From Streptomyces griseus (lineage in GTDB: Bacteria > Actinomycetota > Actinomycetes > Nanopelagicales > Nanopelagicaceae), in the NCBI GenBank assembly GCA_945865365.1, contig CAMBDL010000011.1, forward strand, positions 1-49,059: a stretch of 49,059 nucleotides of DNA, given 5' to 3'. Positions within the stretch are counted from its first letter, which is position 1. Every line of letters begins with the position of its first letter. A program made the position numbers and the translations under genes. This document shows positions 7,732 through 17,203 of the stretch, piece after piece. The notes under the pieces are model-generated. The model searched no databases. It was not told the origin of the DNA and saw nothing but the letters and a program-made list of their open reading frames with translations.

Positions 7732-9456
7732 TTACTTCAGAAGTTGCGTAATCGTCGCTACTGCTTGACCAAGGGCGACTTCCTGCTTGTCGCCACTTCT
7801 GCGCACTCGAACTTCAACATTTCCATCAGCCAGTGCCTTGCCCACAATGACAATAACCGGATTTCCAATCAGCTCGGCATCTTTAAACTTAACTCCAGCA
7901 CTTGCATCCCGGCGATCATCGAGCATGACACTCACTCCGAGGGCCTCTAACTCTTCACCTAACGCAAGGGCGGTGTCGAAAGGTAGATCCTCTTTACCGG
8001 TAGCAACGATATGCACCTTGGCTGGGGCTATTTCAACTGGCCAATTCAAACCAATTGCATCACTAGTCTGCTCAGCGATTGCAGCTACTGCACGGGAGAC
8101 ACCAATTCCATAAGAACCCATGGTGACAACGTGAGACTTTCCATTGTTATCAAGAACCGTCAAATCTAAAGCTTGTGCATATTTTTGACCCAGTTGGAAA
8201 ATATGACCAATCTCTATTGCCCGGTCGATAATAATCTCTGTAGTGCACTCTGGGCATGCATCCCCAGCACGAACTTCGGCAGCTTCGACATATGCATCTG
8301 GAGTGAAGTCGCGGCCATTGACAACAAAGCGTGCATGCCGATCCTTTTTATTAGCACCGCTAATCCATGAAGTGCCAGGTGCTACACGAGGATCTGCATA
8401 GACGGTGATTCCAGATTTAGCTGCATCCTGAGGGCCGATATATCCCTTCACTAAACCTGGATAGTGAGCAAAATCTGCCTCTTCAAAGACGCGCAGTTCG
8501 TGCACTCCACCTAAGTTTTCTTGAAGCCTCTTTAGATCAACTTCGCGATCTCCAGGAACTAGAACCGCGATTGGTTTAGCATCGGCAACTAACATAATAT
8601 TTTTCAGCGTATCGGCAGCCGTGTATCCCCCACCAAACTTTTCATTCATAACTGCAACAAGTGAATCAATCGTTGGTGTATTGGGGGTATCGAGCTCTTC
8701 AAGGGCTGGTATTCCAGTTGGATCGCTATTGGCAACTTTTGTCACCATGGCCTCAACATTTGCTGCATATCCACATGATGGACACAAAACATATGTATCT
8801 TCACCGGTATCGCATGGAGCTAAAAACTCTTCTGACTTTGATCCACCCATTGCTCCAGACACAGCTCTAACTATGTTGTATCTCAGTCCTAAACGATTAA
8901 AACAGCTGATATATGCATCGCGGTGTTTTTGATAAGAAATATCTAGGCCTGCATTATCGATATCAAATGAGTATGAATCCTTCATGACGAATTCGCGTCC
9001 GCGGATAATTCCACTTCGTGGGCGTGCTTCATCGCGATACTTAGTTTGAATCTGATAGATCGACAGTGGCAAATCTTTATACGATGAGTATTCACTCTTT
9101 ACCATCAAAGTGAACATCTCTTCGTGGGTTGGACCTAAAAGATAATCTGCACCTTTGCGATCTTGAAGACGAAAAAGCGATGGGCCGTACTCTTCCCAGC
9201 GATTCGTTGTCTCATAAGCCTCACGCGGCAATAGCGCAGGAAAATGAACCTCTTGAAAACCGGCTTGGTCCATCTCTTGACGAACTACATTCTCGATATT
9301 ACGAAGGGTGATAACGCCCAGTGGAAGCCATGAGTAGATACCTGCAGCGATTCGTCGAATATATCCGGCACGAACAAGCAAGCGATGACTAGTGACTTCA
9401 GCATCTGCTGGATCATCGCGTAATGTACGCAAAAAAAGCGTAGACATTTTCAACAT
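7732..9456 (-). CDS. proS: Prolyl-tRNA synthetase, bacterial type
   Basis: ProS charges tRNA-Pro. The class II motifs are present: motif 1 around GVITLRNIENVVRQEMDQAG, motif 2 with YRDEARPRSGIIRGREF, and motif 3 near GIGVSRAVAAIAEQ. Between motifs 2 and 3, roughly residues 225-400, lies the insertion of the bacterial type that edits alanine-charged tRNA. The anticodon-binding domain forms the C-terminus. Length 574 is typical. There is no Shine-Dalgarno sequence; a TAGGCT box lies six bases before the ATG (separate entry). It follows ispG by nine bases. Confidence 0.97.
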   Translation of the reverse strand: MLKMSTLFLRTLRDDPADAEVTSHRLLVRAGYIRRIAAGIYSWLPLGVITLRNIENVVRQEMDQAGFQEVHFPALLPREAYETTNRWEEYGPSLFRLQDRKGADYLLGPTHEEMFTLMVKSEYSSYKDLPLSIYQIQTKYRDEARPRSGIIRGREFVMKDSYSFDIDNAGLDISYQKHRDAYISCFNRLGLRYNIVRAVSGAMGGSKSEEFLAPCDTGEDTYVLCPSCGYAANVEAMVTKVANSDPTGIPALEELDTPNTPTIDSLVAVMNEKFGGGYTAADTLKNIMLVADAKPIAVLVPGDREVDLKRLQENLGGVHELRVFEEADFAHYPGLVKGYIGPQDAAKSGITVYADPRVAPGTSWISGANKKDRHARFVVNGRDFTPDAYVEAAEVRAGDACPECTTEIIIDRAIEIGHIFQLGQKYAQALDLTVLDNNGKSHVVTMGSYGIGVSRAVAAIAEQTSDAIGLNWPVEIAPAKVHIVATGKEDLPFDTALALGEELEALGVSVMLDDRRDASAGVKFKDAELIGNPVIVIVGKALADGNVEVRVRRSGDKQEVALGQAVATITQLLK

Positions 9457-9462
9457 GGGGCG

Positions 9463-9468
9463 AGCCTA
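9463..9468 (-). promoter_or_regulatory. TAGGCT box before proS (possible leaderless promoter)
   Basis: TAGGCT fits the actinobacterial -10 pattern TAnnnT and ends exactly six bases before the proS ATG, which has no ribosome-binding site. Its first three bases are the ispG stop codon. The spacing would start transcription at or next to the A of the ATG. No convincing -35 box is visible. Confidence 0.35.
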
Positions 9469-10617
9469 TCCAACATCAACAGAAGGTTGACCCGAAGCAA
9501 CGCCAGCTGCCTCCATTTCTTCGGCTAATCGCATCGCTTCTTCTATGAGCGTCTCAACGATCATCGCTTCAGGCACTGTCTTTATGACTACACCCTTAAC
9601 AAAAATCTGCCCTTTTCCATTGCCCGATGCAACACCGAGATCGGCTTCGCGTGCCTCCCCTGGACCATTGACTACACAACCCATCACTGCAACGCGAAGT
9701 GGAACAGTCATACCTTCCAAGCCTGCTTGTACTTTCTCTGCCAATGTATAGACATCGACCTGTGCACGTCCGCATGAAGGACATGAAACAATCTCTAGTT
9801 TGCGTTGACGCAAATGTAGCGACTCTAAAATCGAGATGCCGACTTTAACTTCCTCAACAGGTGGCGCAGATAATGAGACGCGAATAGTGTCACCGATTCC
9901 TTCAGCCAATAAAATTCCAAATGCCGTTGCAGATTTAATCGTTCCTTGAAAAATCGGTCCCGCTTCAGTAACGCCGAGGTGCAGCGGATAGTCACACTGA
10001 GCAGCCAATAATCTATAGGCATTCACCATGGTGACGGGGTCATGATGCTTTACTGAGATCTTAATATCAGAGAAACCATGCTCTTCAAATAGAGATGCCT
10101 CCCACAAAGCAGACTCAGCTAAGGCCTCGGGAGTTGCCTTTCCATATTTTGCAAGAAGGCGTGGATCGAGTGAGCCAGCGTTCACGCCTATGCGAATTGG
10201 AACTCCAGCATCTCCAGCTGCCTTTGCTACCTCTTTAACTTTGTCATCAAACTGCTTAATGTTGCCCGGGTTAACACGTACTGCAGCACATCCTGCATCG
10301 ATTGCTGCAAAGATATATTTTGGCTGAAAGTGAATGTCGGCGATTACTGGAATCTGAGACTTCTTAGCGATCTGGGCGAGAGCATCGGCATCATCTTGAC
10401 TTGGAACTGCGACGCGAACTATTTGGCAGCCCGCCGCAGTTAATTCAGCGATCTGTTGCAATGTTGCATTGACATCTGAAGTAAGTGTTGTGCACATAGA
10501 TTGGACGCTCACTGGTGAGTCACTGCCCACCCCGACTTTTCCCACCATCATCTGCCTGGTCTTACGACGTGGTGCCAGTGTTGGCGGTGGGGCGCTTGGA
10601 ATACCTAAATCAACCAT
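9466..10617 (-). CDS. ispG: 4-hydroxy-3-methylbut-2-enyl diphosphate synthase (flavodoxin-type pathway enzyme IspG)
   Basis: IspG reductively converts methylerythritol cyclodiphosphate to HMBPP in the non-mevalonate isoprenoid pathway. The 383-residue protein has the N-terminal TIM-barrel part ([25 protein letters not shown]) and the C-terminal iron-sulfur part. Cysteines 279 and 282 (CPSCGR) and 314 ([10 protein letters not shown]) are the cluster ligands. With dxr two genes upstream this is a partial pathway cluster, separated by rseP, a common actinobacterial order. Confidence 0.97.
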   Translation of the reverse strand: MVDLGIPSAPPPTLAPRRKTRQMMVGKVGVGSDSPVSVQSMCTTLTSDVNATLQQIAELTAAGCQIVRVAVPSQDDADALAQIAKKSQIPVIADIHFQPKYIFAAIDAGCAAVRVNPGNIKQFDDKVKEVAKAAGDAGVPIRIGVNAGSLDPRLLAKYGKATPEALAESALWEASLFEEHGFSDIKISVKHHDPVTMVNAYRLLAAQCDYPLHLGVTEAGPIFQGTIKSATAFGILLAEGIGDTIRVSLSAPPVEEVKVGISILESLHLRQRKLEIVSCPSCGRAQVDVYTLAEKVQAGLEGMTVPLRVAVMGCVVNGPGEAREADLGVASGNGKGQIFVKGVVIKTVPEAMIVETLIEEAMRLAEEMEAAGVASGQPSVDVG

Positions 10618-10649
10618 GTGGCTATTCTGCCGTATTAACTGGCGTTGCG

Positions 10650-11795
10650 CTAAAGATTAAGAAGTACTGGATTCACTATGTCGGCCACAAGAAGAAGCAC
10701 TGTGAGCGCTGCCAAAATCACAAAGACCACCATCGTTATTGGGGTAAGGGAGGTCACATCGATTCCTGCTGGACGTTGGCGTCGGCGAATGCGGGCTATG
10801 AATGCACGAATCTCATCAGCGATTGCCACTGCCATATGGCCACCATCTAGCGGCAAAATTGGTAACAGATTAAATAGCCCAACAAAAATATTTAAGCTCG
10901 CAACAATTAATATAAACGTGGCAAAACGTTCCATGGGCGAAAGTTGACCGCTACTGAGCGCTTCACCCGATACACGTGCAACTCCTACAACTCCCACTAA
11001 ACCATTGGGATCGCGTTTATCTCCATTGACCGTCTGACCCCATAGAGCAGGGATTTTTGATGGAAGCTTTGCCAGAGATGAGACGCTCTGGTTCAAAAAA
11101 TCTCGAGTCACAAGAGCGGCGTTCTTAAAAGAGGTAACTACTCCAGTTCGCTTAAGTCCCACATCACTTACAATTCCAAGAACAAAACGATCAGTACCAT
11201 CTATTGTTTCACGTCGTGGAGTTGCAATTATTATTAGATCTTGACCATCTCGCTCTATCCCTAGTGTCAACTCTTTGCCCTGTGAGTTTCTAATCTTTAA
11301 AACATCGGTATACCAATCGGTAACTCTCACTTCGTTAATCGAAGTAATCTCATCGCCAACAAGTATTCCAACACTCTGGGCAGCTGAACCCTTCATTACC
11401 TGGCTAACAACTGGAAGAAGTTGATTGGTTCCAACACCAGCAAAGAGAATAAAAAGTAAGAGATAGCCAAGGAGAAAGTGCAGAAATGAGCCGGCACCCA
11501 AAACAATAAGTTTGCGTCCAGATGATGCCGAATAAAAAGCGCGATCTTCTTCGCCCTCAGGCATGGAATCTCCCGGAGACATTCCTTCGATCTTGCAATA
11601 TCCGCCAGCAGGTATCGCCTTGATTCCAAACTCGGTCTCACCACGACGCGTGGACCATAGTTTTTGGCCAAAACCTAAGAAAAACTCTGAGACCTTCATG
11701 CCAAATCGCTTTGCCGTTATGTAATGGCCAAACTCATGGAGCATTACTGAGAGCAGCAAGGCAATAATAAAGGCGAGAATTCCAAGTATCTGCAT
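10650..11795 (-). CDS. rseP: Site-2 intramembrane zinc metalloprotease (RseP/Rip1 family)
   Basis: This M50 protease cleaves membrane-bound substrates such as anti-sigma factors within the bilayer. The zinc motif HEFGH spans residues 20-24 in the first membrane segment. The second metal ligand lies in [12 protein letters not shown] (aspartate about 317). A PDZ domain lies between ([20 protein letters not shown]). At 381 residues it matches mycobacterial Rip1. The ATG overlaps the dxr stop as TAATG, so it is coupled to dxr. Targets are not indicated by the neighbours. Confidence 0.93.
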   Translation of the reverse strand: MQILGILAFIIALLLSVMLHEFGHYITAKRFGMKVSEFFLGFGQKLWSTRRGETEFGIKAIPAGGYCKIEGMSPGDSMPEGEEDRAFYSASSGRKLIVLGAGSFLHFLLGYLLLFILFAGVGTNQLLPVVSQVMKGSAAQSVGILVGDEITSINEVRVTDWYTDVLKIRNSQGKELTLGIERDGQDLIIIATPRRETIDGTDRFVLGIVSDVGLKRTGVVTSFKNAALVTRDFLNQSVSSLAKLPSKIPALWGQTVNGDKRDPNGLVGVVGVARVSGEALSSGQLSPMERFATFILIVASLNIFVGLFNLLPILPLDGGHMAVAIADEIRAFIARIRRRQRPAGIDVTSLTPITMVVFVILAALTVLLLVADIVNPVLLNL

Positions 11796-12940
11796 TATGG
11801 GGCCAATCGTAATAGATGTTCGCGAGTCTTATTGCGAGCATCTTCTTCGATGGCACTGACATCGGCTAAATCTCGGATTGTTGTAGTCACGCCATTGTCA
11901 TAAGCATTCACAACTGCAGCAACCACGCTGACAATCGATGAAAACTCTAATGTGTTGGATAAGAAAGCATCTACAGCAACTTCATTAGAGGCGTTGAAAA
12001 TTGTAGGAAGCGCACCACCACTCTGGCCGCAATGTCTGGCTAGATCAACTGCTGGGAACCTCTGTCGATCGATTGGAGAAAAACTCCAGTTATGTGAGCG
12101 AGTCCAGTCGATTGGTGGCGTTGAATTCGCAAGTCGCTCTGGCCAATTAAGGGCATATGCAATTGCACCCTTCATATTAGGCGGAGTTGCTTGTGCAATT
12201 GTTGAGCCATCAAAAAATTCGACAAGTGAATGAACAACTGATTGTGGATGTATTACTGCATCTATATTTTCATAGGGCATTGAAAACAGGTGATGCGCCT
12301 CGATGATCTCTAAACCCTTATTAACTAACGTTGCCGAGTTGATAGTTACTACCGCACCCATACTCCATGTTGGATGTGCCAATGCATCCTCAATCGAAAT
12401 ACCTTGTAAGTCTGGACGATCTCTAAAAGGTCCACCACTTGCAGTCAGAACTAGCTTTCTAATTTCACTTCGCGAACCAGCTTGTGCGCACTGCCAAATT
12501 GCACTGTGCTCTGAATCAACAGGAATTATTTGATTCACCTGCGCTCTGCTCATTACTAAATCACCAGCAGCAACCAATGACTCTTTATTTGCAAGTGCAA
12601 GAGTGTTTCCAGCATCTAAAGCGGCCAAAGTAGGGCCTAATCCAATAGAGCCGGTTATCGCATGTAACACTACATCGCACTCCATGGCGGCAATCTGGGT
12701 CGATGCAAGTGGACCATCGATTACGTTTACTCCAGGCAGCGCCGTTCTAATCTGCTCTGCGTTATGTAGTACACCTACATACTTAACGTCAAACTTTTTA
12801 GCTTGTTCAATAATCAGTGCTGGATTACTTCCAGCACAGGTAAGCGCAATGACTCGAAAACCGGTGGGATTATCGGCAATAATCTGGAGTGCTTGGGTTC
12901 CGATTGATCCCGTGGACCCCAGAATGAGAACATCACGCAT
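11795..12940 (-). CDS. dxr: 1-deoxy-D-xylulose 5-phosphate reductoisomerase
   Basis: Dxr makes methylerythritol 4-phosphate, the committed step of the non-mevalonate isoprenoid pathway, using NADPH. The NADPH site GSTGSIGTQALQII is at the N-terminus. The catalytic region shows LANKESLVAAG, PVDSEHSAIWQC, LTASGGPFRD and the HPTWSMGAVVTINSATLVNKGLE loop. Length (381) is normal. The ATG follows the stop codon of the agmatinase-family gene with no gap. Confidence 0.97.
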   Translation of the reverse strand: MRDVLILGSTGSIGTQALQIIADNPTGFRVIALTCAGSNPALIIEQAKKFDVKYVGVLHNAEQIRTALPGVNVIDGPLASTQIAAMECDVVLHAITGSIGLGPTLAALDAGNTLALANKESLVAAGDLVMSRAQVNQIIPVDSEHSAIWQCAQAGSRSEIRKLVLTASGGPFRDRPDLQGISIEDALAHPTWSMGAVVTINSATLVNKGLEIIEAHHLFSMPYENIDAVIHPQSVVHSLVEFFDGSTIAQATPPNMKGAIAYALNWPERLANSTPPIDWTRSHNWSFSPIDRQRFPAVDLARHCGQSGGALPTIFNASNEVAVDAFLSNTLEFSSIVSVVAAVVNAYDNGVTTTIRDLADVSAIEEDARNKTREHLLRLAP

Positions 12941-13939
12941 CTATCGATCCAAGAGATTTTGTACCGGTGAATAGGCCTCACCCGAACGACGCTTAGCTAT
13001 TGCGCTCAGGGCTTCAAGCACAACGCGGTTAGCTAAAATCGCTGTGATATCAGCGCTATCAAAGGCTGGAGCAACTTCGACAATATCAATTCCAACTATT
13101 GGTAACTCCAAACAGATGCGGCGAACAGATTCAAGAAGTTCACGGCTAGTCATTCCACCGGGTTCTGGAGTGCCCGTACCGGGAGCCATGCCAGGATCAA
13201 CTACATCGATATCTACCGATAAGAAGACCCCATCGCATTCATCTGTCAGGATTGCAAAGGATTCATCTAAGACAGTATTAAGTCCGCGATGATGAATCTC
13301 CGTCATTTCATATGAGCGCATACCTTGATCGCGCATCCAATCAAGGGTCTTTGAATCTGGCCAATATCCGCGCAGACCCAGCTGTAGGAAGCGATCACCG
13401 CGCACAGTTCCCGAATCAATCAAACGTCGCATAGGTGTGCCATGTCCGACTAAGGCGCCAAACTGATCTTCGCCAGTATCGGCATGTGCATCGAAGTGAA
13501 TCATTGAGATTTTACCCATTCCACGATGGCGGGCTATACCTGCAACATCGGCCGATGCAATGGAGTGATCTCCGCCCAAAATTACTGGGATTGCACCTGC
13601 GCGTGAGATTTTTTCGGTTGCAACTGCCAAAACCTCTAACGATGCAACAAGCTCTCCCCCGGGCATGAGCAAATCGCCGGCGTCAACGACTTTCATCGCC
13701 TTGAATGCATCGATGCGCAGAGCTAAATGAGGACGTTCTGCGTCATGTGGAAGATAATCTCCACCGCGAATTGCTTGCGGTCCAAACTTTGCACCCGAGC
13801 GATGTGATGTTCCGCTATCAATGGGTGCGCCAACAATGACAACATCGGCATCGGCAAATGTTGAGGCGATATCTAAATCACAGCGCTCGATTCCAAGAAA
13901 AGTGAAATCAGGGCCGTACATATTGCCGTGGTTGGTCAT
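12941..13939 (-). CDS. speB: Agmatinase-family ureohydrolase
   Basis: The protein belongs to the arginase/agmatinase/formiminoglutamase superfamily of two-manganese enzymes. All metal motifs are intact: GGDHS with His125, DAHAD at 150-154 and DIDVVDP with Asp243, Asp245 and Asp248. The EPGG segment after the last motif fits agmatinase or guanidinobutyrase better than arginase. Agmatinase gives putrescine and urea, which suits the adjacent polyamine transporter, amine oxidase-like and aldehyde dehydrogenase genes. Guanidinobutyrase (giving GABA) is the main alternative. No Shine-Dalgarno is visible; a TATCCT lies six bases before the ATG. Length is 332. Confidence 0.82.
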   Translation of the reverse strand: MTNHGNMYGPDFTFLGIERCDLDIASTFADADVVIVGAPIDSGTSHRSGAKFGPQAIRGGDYLPHDAERPHLALRIDAFKAMKVVDAGDLLMPGGELVASLEVLAVATEKISRAGAIPVILGGDHSIASADVAGIARHRGMGKISMIHFDAHADTGEDQFGALVGHGTPMRRLIDSGTVRGDRFLQLGLRGYWPDSKTLDWMRDQGMRSYEMTEIHHRGLNTVLDESFAILTDECDGVFLSVDIDVVDPGMAPGTGTPEPGGMTSRELLESVRRICLELPIVGIDIVEVAPAFDSADITAILANRVVLEALSAIAKRRSGEAYSPVQNLLDR

Positions 13940-13945
13940 TGTTTA

Positions 13946-13951
13946 AGGATA
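13946..13951 (-). promoter_or_regulatory. TATCCT box before the agmatinase gene (possible leaderless promoter)
   Basis: TATCCT fits TAnnnT and ends six bases before an ATG that lacks a ribosome-binding site. It lies in the 23-base gap after the FAD oxidoreductase gene. The -35 region shows only a weak match. This could let the ureohydrolase and the dxr operon be transcribed separately from the pot genes. Confidence 0.35.
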
Positions 13952-13962
13952 GGCGTAAAGCA

Positions 13963-15375
13963 TTAAGAATCGAAACCCAAACCCAAGAAATCTAGAAGTC
14001 GAAGCCAGGCATTGCGTTTGCCCTGATGTTCATCGGCCCTATTGATCGACCACTGCGTCAGGCGAATGAAGATAAATCTAAAAGGCTCTGGAGGGAATGG
14101 AAATGGCTTCTTTCGCACCATCTCTAAGCGGGTGCGTTCATTATCTACGTTATCTAATAAATCCAACATTACTTGGGCGCCAAAGCGTGTGGATCCAACC
14201 CCTAGTCCGGTGTAGCCCAAGACATAGGCGACCCGACCACCAAAGGCCTTGCCCCAAAATGGTGAGAAGCGCGAACACGTATCAATTGCTCCGCCCCATC
14301 CATGCGTGAACTTGACTCCCTTGAGCTGTGGAAATGTCTCTAAGAAGGCTTGAGCTAAATGTGCGTAAGTTTGGGCATCGGATTCATACTCTTGACGCAC
14401 TTTGCCGCGGAAATTATAGATAGCGTCATAGCCGCCCCACAAAATCTCATTGTCCTTAGTCATTCGATAGTAGTGGAACTGGTTACCAGCATCGGATAAA
14501 CCTTCTCGCTCATTCCAGCCAATTGATTCGAGCTGTGCTGGCGTGAGGGGTTCAGTTACTAATTGAAAATCATAAACAGGTACAACGTATTTATGTGCGC
14601 TGCGAACTAGAGATTTAAATACATTGGTTGCTAAAGCAACTTTTTGTGCATACACACTTCCGTAAGGAGTGTGAACAATCATTCCATTGTTGGTTCGCTC
14701 TAACAATTCAACATGGGTATTTTCAAAAATTCTTACTCCCAGTGAAATGCAGGCGCGTTCTAAGCCCCACACTAACCGTGCTGGATCAACAAGGGCCGTC
14801 CCATCTGGATCCCACAAAGCTCCTTTATAGAGCGGAGATTTAATGCGCGCTTGAATTTGATCTTGCGACAAAAGCTCTACATTGTCGCCAAAAGAGTTGC
14901 GAAGCTCGGCCTCTTCAACCATTCCAGCCATCTGCCACTCTTCAATAGCAACACGAAGTTCGCCATTCCATTCAAAATCACATTCGATGCCGTATTTTTT
15001 AATTGTCGCTTCTATGCCATCAAGGTTTTCGCGACCCATTCTCTCAATGATTGCCATCTCATCTTTAAAGCGACTATAACCATTCATAAATCCATGTGTG
15101 AGTGTGTAACTACAAAATCCACCATTGCGCCCAGATGCACCTGCTCCGGTTTCGCGCTGTTCTACAAGTATGACTTCGCGCTCTGGGTTTTGCTCCTTAG
15201 CTAAAAGTGCGGTCCACAAACCGGTATAGCCAGCACCCACGATGCATAAATCCGTTGTGACATCGCCAATGAGGGTTGGGTGAGGTAGTGGCTCTAGTGG
15301 ATCCTCATCGAGCCAATACAAAGCTGGCTGCATATGGGATAAATGTTTGAGAATGGAAGGGTCGATGGCTGCCAT
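13963..15375 (-). CDS. FAD-dependent amine/amino acid oxidoreductase (DAO family, PuuB-like)
   Basis: The protein carries the Rossmann FAD motif GAGYTG (residues 47-52) followed by ASGRNGG, the signature of the DAO family that includes glycine oxidase, gamma-glutamylputrescine oxidase (PuuB) and related enzymes. A late GYTGLGVGSTRFGAQV segment is the second FAD contact. Length (470) is closest to the PuuB-like branch. Its place between potC and the agmatinase gene suggests that it oxidises putrescine or a related amine to an aldehyde for the dehydrogenase at the head of the cluster. No glutamylputrescine synthetase gene is present, so the substrate may be the free diamine. Substrate is inference; family is clear. 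Confidence 0.78.
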   Translation of the reverse strand: MAAIDPSILKHLSHMQPALYWLDEDPLEPLPHPTLIGDVTTDLCIVGAGYTGLWTALLAKEQNPEREVILVEQRETGAGASGRNGGFCSYTLTHGFMNGYSRFKDEMAIIERMGRENLDGIEATIKKYGIECDFEWNGELRVAIEEWQMAGMVEEAELRNSFGDNVELLSQDQIQARIKSPLYKGALWDPDGTALVDPARLVWGLERACISLGVRIFENTHVELLERTNNGMIVHTPYGSVYAQKVALATNVFKSLVRSAHKYVVPVYDFQLVTEPLTPAQLESIGWNEREGLSDAGNQFHYYRMTKDNEILWGGYDAIYNFRGKVRQEYESDAQTYAHLAQAFLETFPQLKGVKFTHGWGGAIDTCSRFSPFWGKAFGGRVAYVLGYTGLGVGSTRFGAQVMLDLLDNVDNERTRLEMVRKKPFPFPPEPFRFIFIRLTQWSINRADEHQGKRNAWLRLLDFLGLGFDS

Positions 15376-15509
15376 CGCGCTATCCGGCCTTGACCGGAAT
15401 CACCCCTTCAATCACATCTCAGAGTTGGCCCGGGTCCTCCGGAACCTAACCCCACAACGCAGATTTTCTTTTTCAAACCTGTAGTTCGTTATGGTTACAA
15501 GAAGGTACT
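15376..15509 (-). promoter_or_regulatory. Structured leader before the FAD oxidoreductase gene
   Basis: This 134-base gap is GC-rich near the gene in an otherwise AT-rich region. On the minus strand GGTTC-CGGA-GGACC (15446-15433) makes a hairpin with a four-base loop. TCCGG and CCGGA (15397-15382) make another with a six-base loop, ending seven bases before the start codon, where it could mask initiation. Neither is followed by a T run. I could not match the stretch to any riboswitch class that I know by eye. No clear promoter boxes were seen. Confidence 0.35.
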
Positions 15510-16346
15510 TTACCGCGCTTTTTTACGATTGACGAGTTGCCCCGCTATAACAATGGCTAAAGCTAAGAAAAACATGGAAGATCCAATGACATTTGCCTGG
15601 GCTGGTATTCCACGTGCAGCGGCCACATAGACAAACTTTGGAAAAGTAATGAGTGTGCCTGAGTTGAAGTTAGTAATAATAAAGTCATCAAAGGAGAGCG
15701 AGAAAGCTAGAAGCGCCGCCCCTGCTATTCCAGGAGCCACTAATGGAAGCGTGACACGTCGGAAAGTCTCAAGCTCATTGGCATAGAGATCCATTGCAGC
15801 CTGTTCTAATCGTGGGTCAAGGCTAGCAATACGAGCCTTGACGGTAACAACAACAAATGAGATACAAAACATCACGTGCGCTATAACCGTTGGCCAAAAC
15901 CCTGGATTAATCTTGAAAACCAAGAAGAGTGAGAGAAGTGAAGCGCCTAAAACAATCTCAGGAGTTGCCATAGGTAAAAAGATAAGTAAGTTTGAACTTG
16001 AACGACCTTTAAATCGATAGCGACCTATTGCAAATGCAATCATCGTGCCAAGAATCGTCGAAAATATCGTTGCTAGTAAACCGATCTTTATTGAGTTGCC
16101 TAAAGCATTACATATCTGAGGCGCTCCACAAGGATTCTGCCAGTTACTGAGCGTAAAGCCTTTCCAAATTAAATTACTTTTTCCTGAGTCATTAAATGAA
16201 AATACGAATGTGTAAGCAACTGGAATAAAGAGATACGTGAAGCCAAAAATCATGTAGATGCGCAGAAGGTTACGGCCAAACCAACGCGAAAGTCGCGCCT
16301 TAAATGGAATAGTTGGAATAGTCGCATCTTTAATCTTTGTACTCAT
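15510..16346 (-). CDS. potC: Spermidine/putrescine ABC transporter permease PotC-like
   Basis: This is the second inner-membrane permease of a polyamine-type importer. The 278-residue protein has about six membrane segments. The binding-protein-dependent permease motif that docks onto the ATPase is EQAAMDLYANELETFRRVTLP, about 80-90 residues from the C-terminus. Its ATG overlaps the potB stop as ATGA, so potB and potC are coupled. The family also includes permeases for other small cationic substrates, so polyamine import is inferred from the whole cassette. Confidence 0.9.
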   Translation of the reverse strand: MSTKIKDATIPTIPFKARLSRWFGRNLLRIYMIFGFTYLFIPVAYTFVFSFNDSGKSNLIWKGFTLSNWQNPCGAPQICNALGNSIKIGLLATIFSTILGTMIAFAIGRYRFKGRSSSNLLIFLPMATPEIVLGASLLSLFLVFKINPGFWPTVIAHVMFCISFVVVTVKARIASLDPRLEQAAMDLYANELETFRRVTLPLVAPGIAGAALLAFSLSFDDFIITNFNSGTLITFPKFVYVAAARGIPAQANVIGSSMFFLALAIVIAGQLVNRKKAR

Positions 16347-17203
16347 ACCAACTCCTCCGTTCCAGCTTTGCGGATATAGAGTGTTACAAGAATCAGAATC
16401 GTCGCCATTAAAGTAAAGGAAAGAGCGGCAGCCGTTGGATAGTCAACGATTTTAAAGTAGCGAGACTCAATCACATTACCAATCATTTTCGTATTCGGGC
16501 TACCCAAAATCGCTGCATTAACGTAATCACCGGCCGCAGGAATAAAGGTCAACAAAGTTCCAGCAACAACTCCGGGCATCGAGAGCGGCACGGTTACTCT
16601 GCGAAAAGCCGTCAATCCGTTGGCATATAAGTCACCTGCTGCCTCAATTGTTCGTGGATCAATACGCTCCAACGATGCATAGAGCGGCAGAGTCATGAAA
16701 GGTAAAAAGTTATAGGTCATGCCCGCTACCACTGCTACCGATGTAGAAGTAATCGTGGTCTGTTGACCCATGATGTGCAGCGATCGCAAAGTTGGGACAA
16801 CAAAGCCTTCTTCACCCAGAATCTGCTTCCATGCAATAGTGCGTAGTAAAAAGGATGTAAAGAATGGTGCAACGACTAAGACCAGTAAAATGTTTTTAAA
16901 CTTACCCGATTTGAAGGCAATTGCATAAGCCAACGGATAAGCAATTGCTAATGCAAAAACCGTAGCTAACGTTGCATAGATAAATGAGCGTCCAAACTGT
17001 TCACGGTTGTCTAGAAAAGCATTGACATAGTTGCTAAAGGCAAAGCTCTGCTCATACTCTCCGGTGTCTCCACCTGAAACTGGAGTCTGAGTGGATGTTT
17101 GTGCAAGATTAGCAATTGGCAGGATAAAAAAGGTAAAGAGAAAGGCAAAACCCGGAAAAAGAAGCAGGTAAGGAACACGAACCTTTGGCAAGGCCATGCT
17201 CAT
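16343..17203 (-). CDS. potB: Spermidine/putrescine ABC transporter permease PotB-like
   Basis: This is the first permease of the importer, 286 residues with about six membrane segments and a periplasm-facing loop after the first. The ATPase-docking motif reads TIEAAGDLYANGLTAFRRVTVP. The start overlaps the potA stop as TAATG, and the end overlaps potC. It pairs with PotC to form the transmembrane channel for the substrate delivered by PotD. Confidence 0.9.
   Translation of the reverse strand: MSMALPKVRVPYLLLFPGFAFLFTFFILPIANLAQTSTQTPVSGGDTGEYEQSFAFSNYVNAFLDNREQFGRSFIYATLATVFALAIAYPLAYAIAFKSGKFKNILLVLVVAPFFTSFLLRTIAWKQILGEEGFVVPTLRSLHIMGQQTTITSTSVAVVAGMTYNFLPFMTLPLYASLERIDPRTIEAAGDLYANGLTAFRRVTVPLSMPGVVAGTLLTFIPAAGDYVNAAILGSPNTKMIGNVIESRYFKIVDYPTAAALSFTLMATILILVTLYIRKAGTEELV

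Noticed and set aside
7732-7743. Start of the TauE-like gene further upstream inside proS
   Set aside because: The GTG at 7728 has adequate spacing to GAAG and begins right at the first membrane segment.
15376-15509. Guanidine or glycine riboswitch before the FAD oxidoreductase gene
   Set aside because: The location is tempting, but I could not find the ACGR loops or conserved cores of those classes; kept only as an unassigned structured leader.
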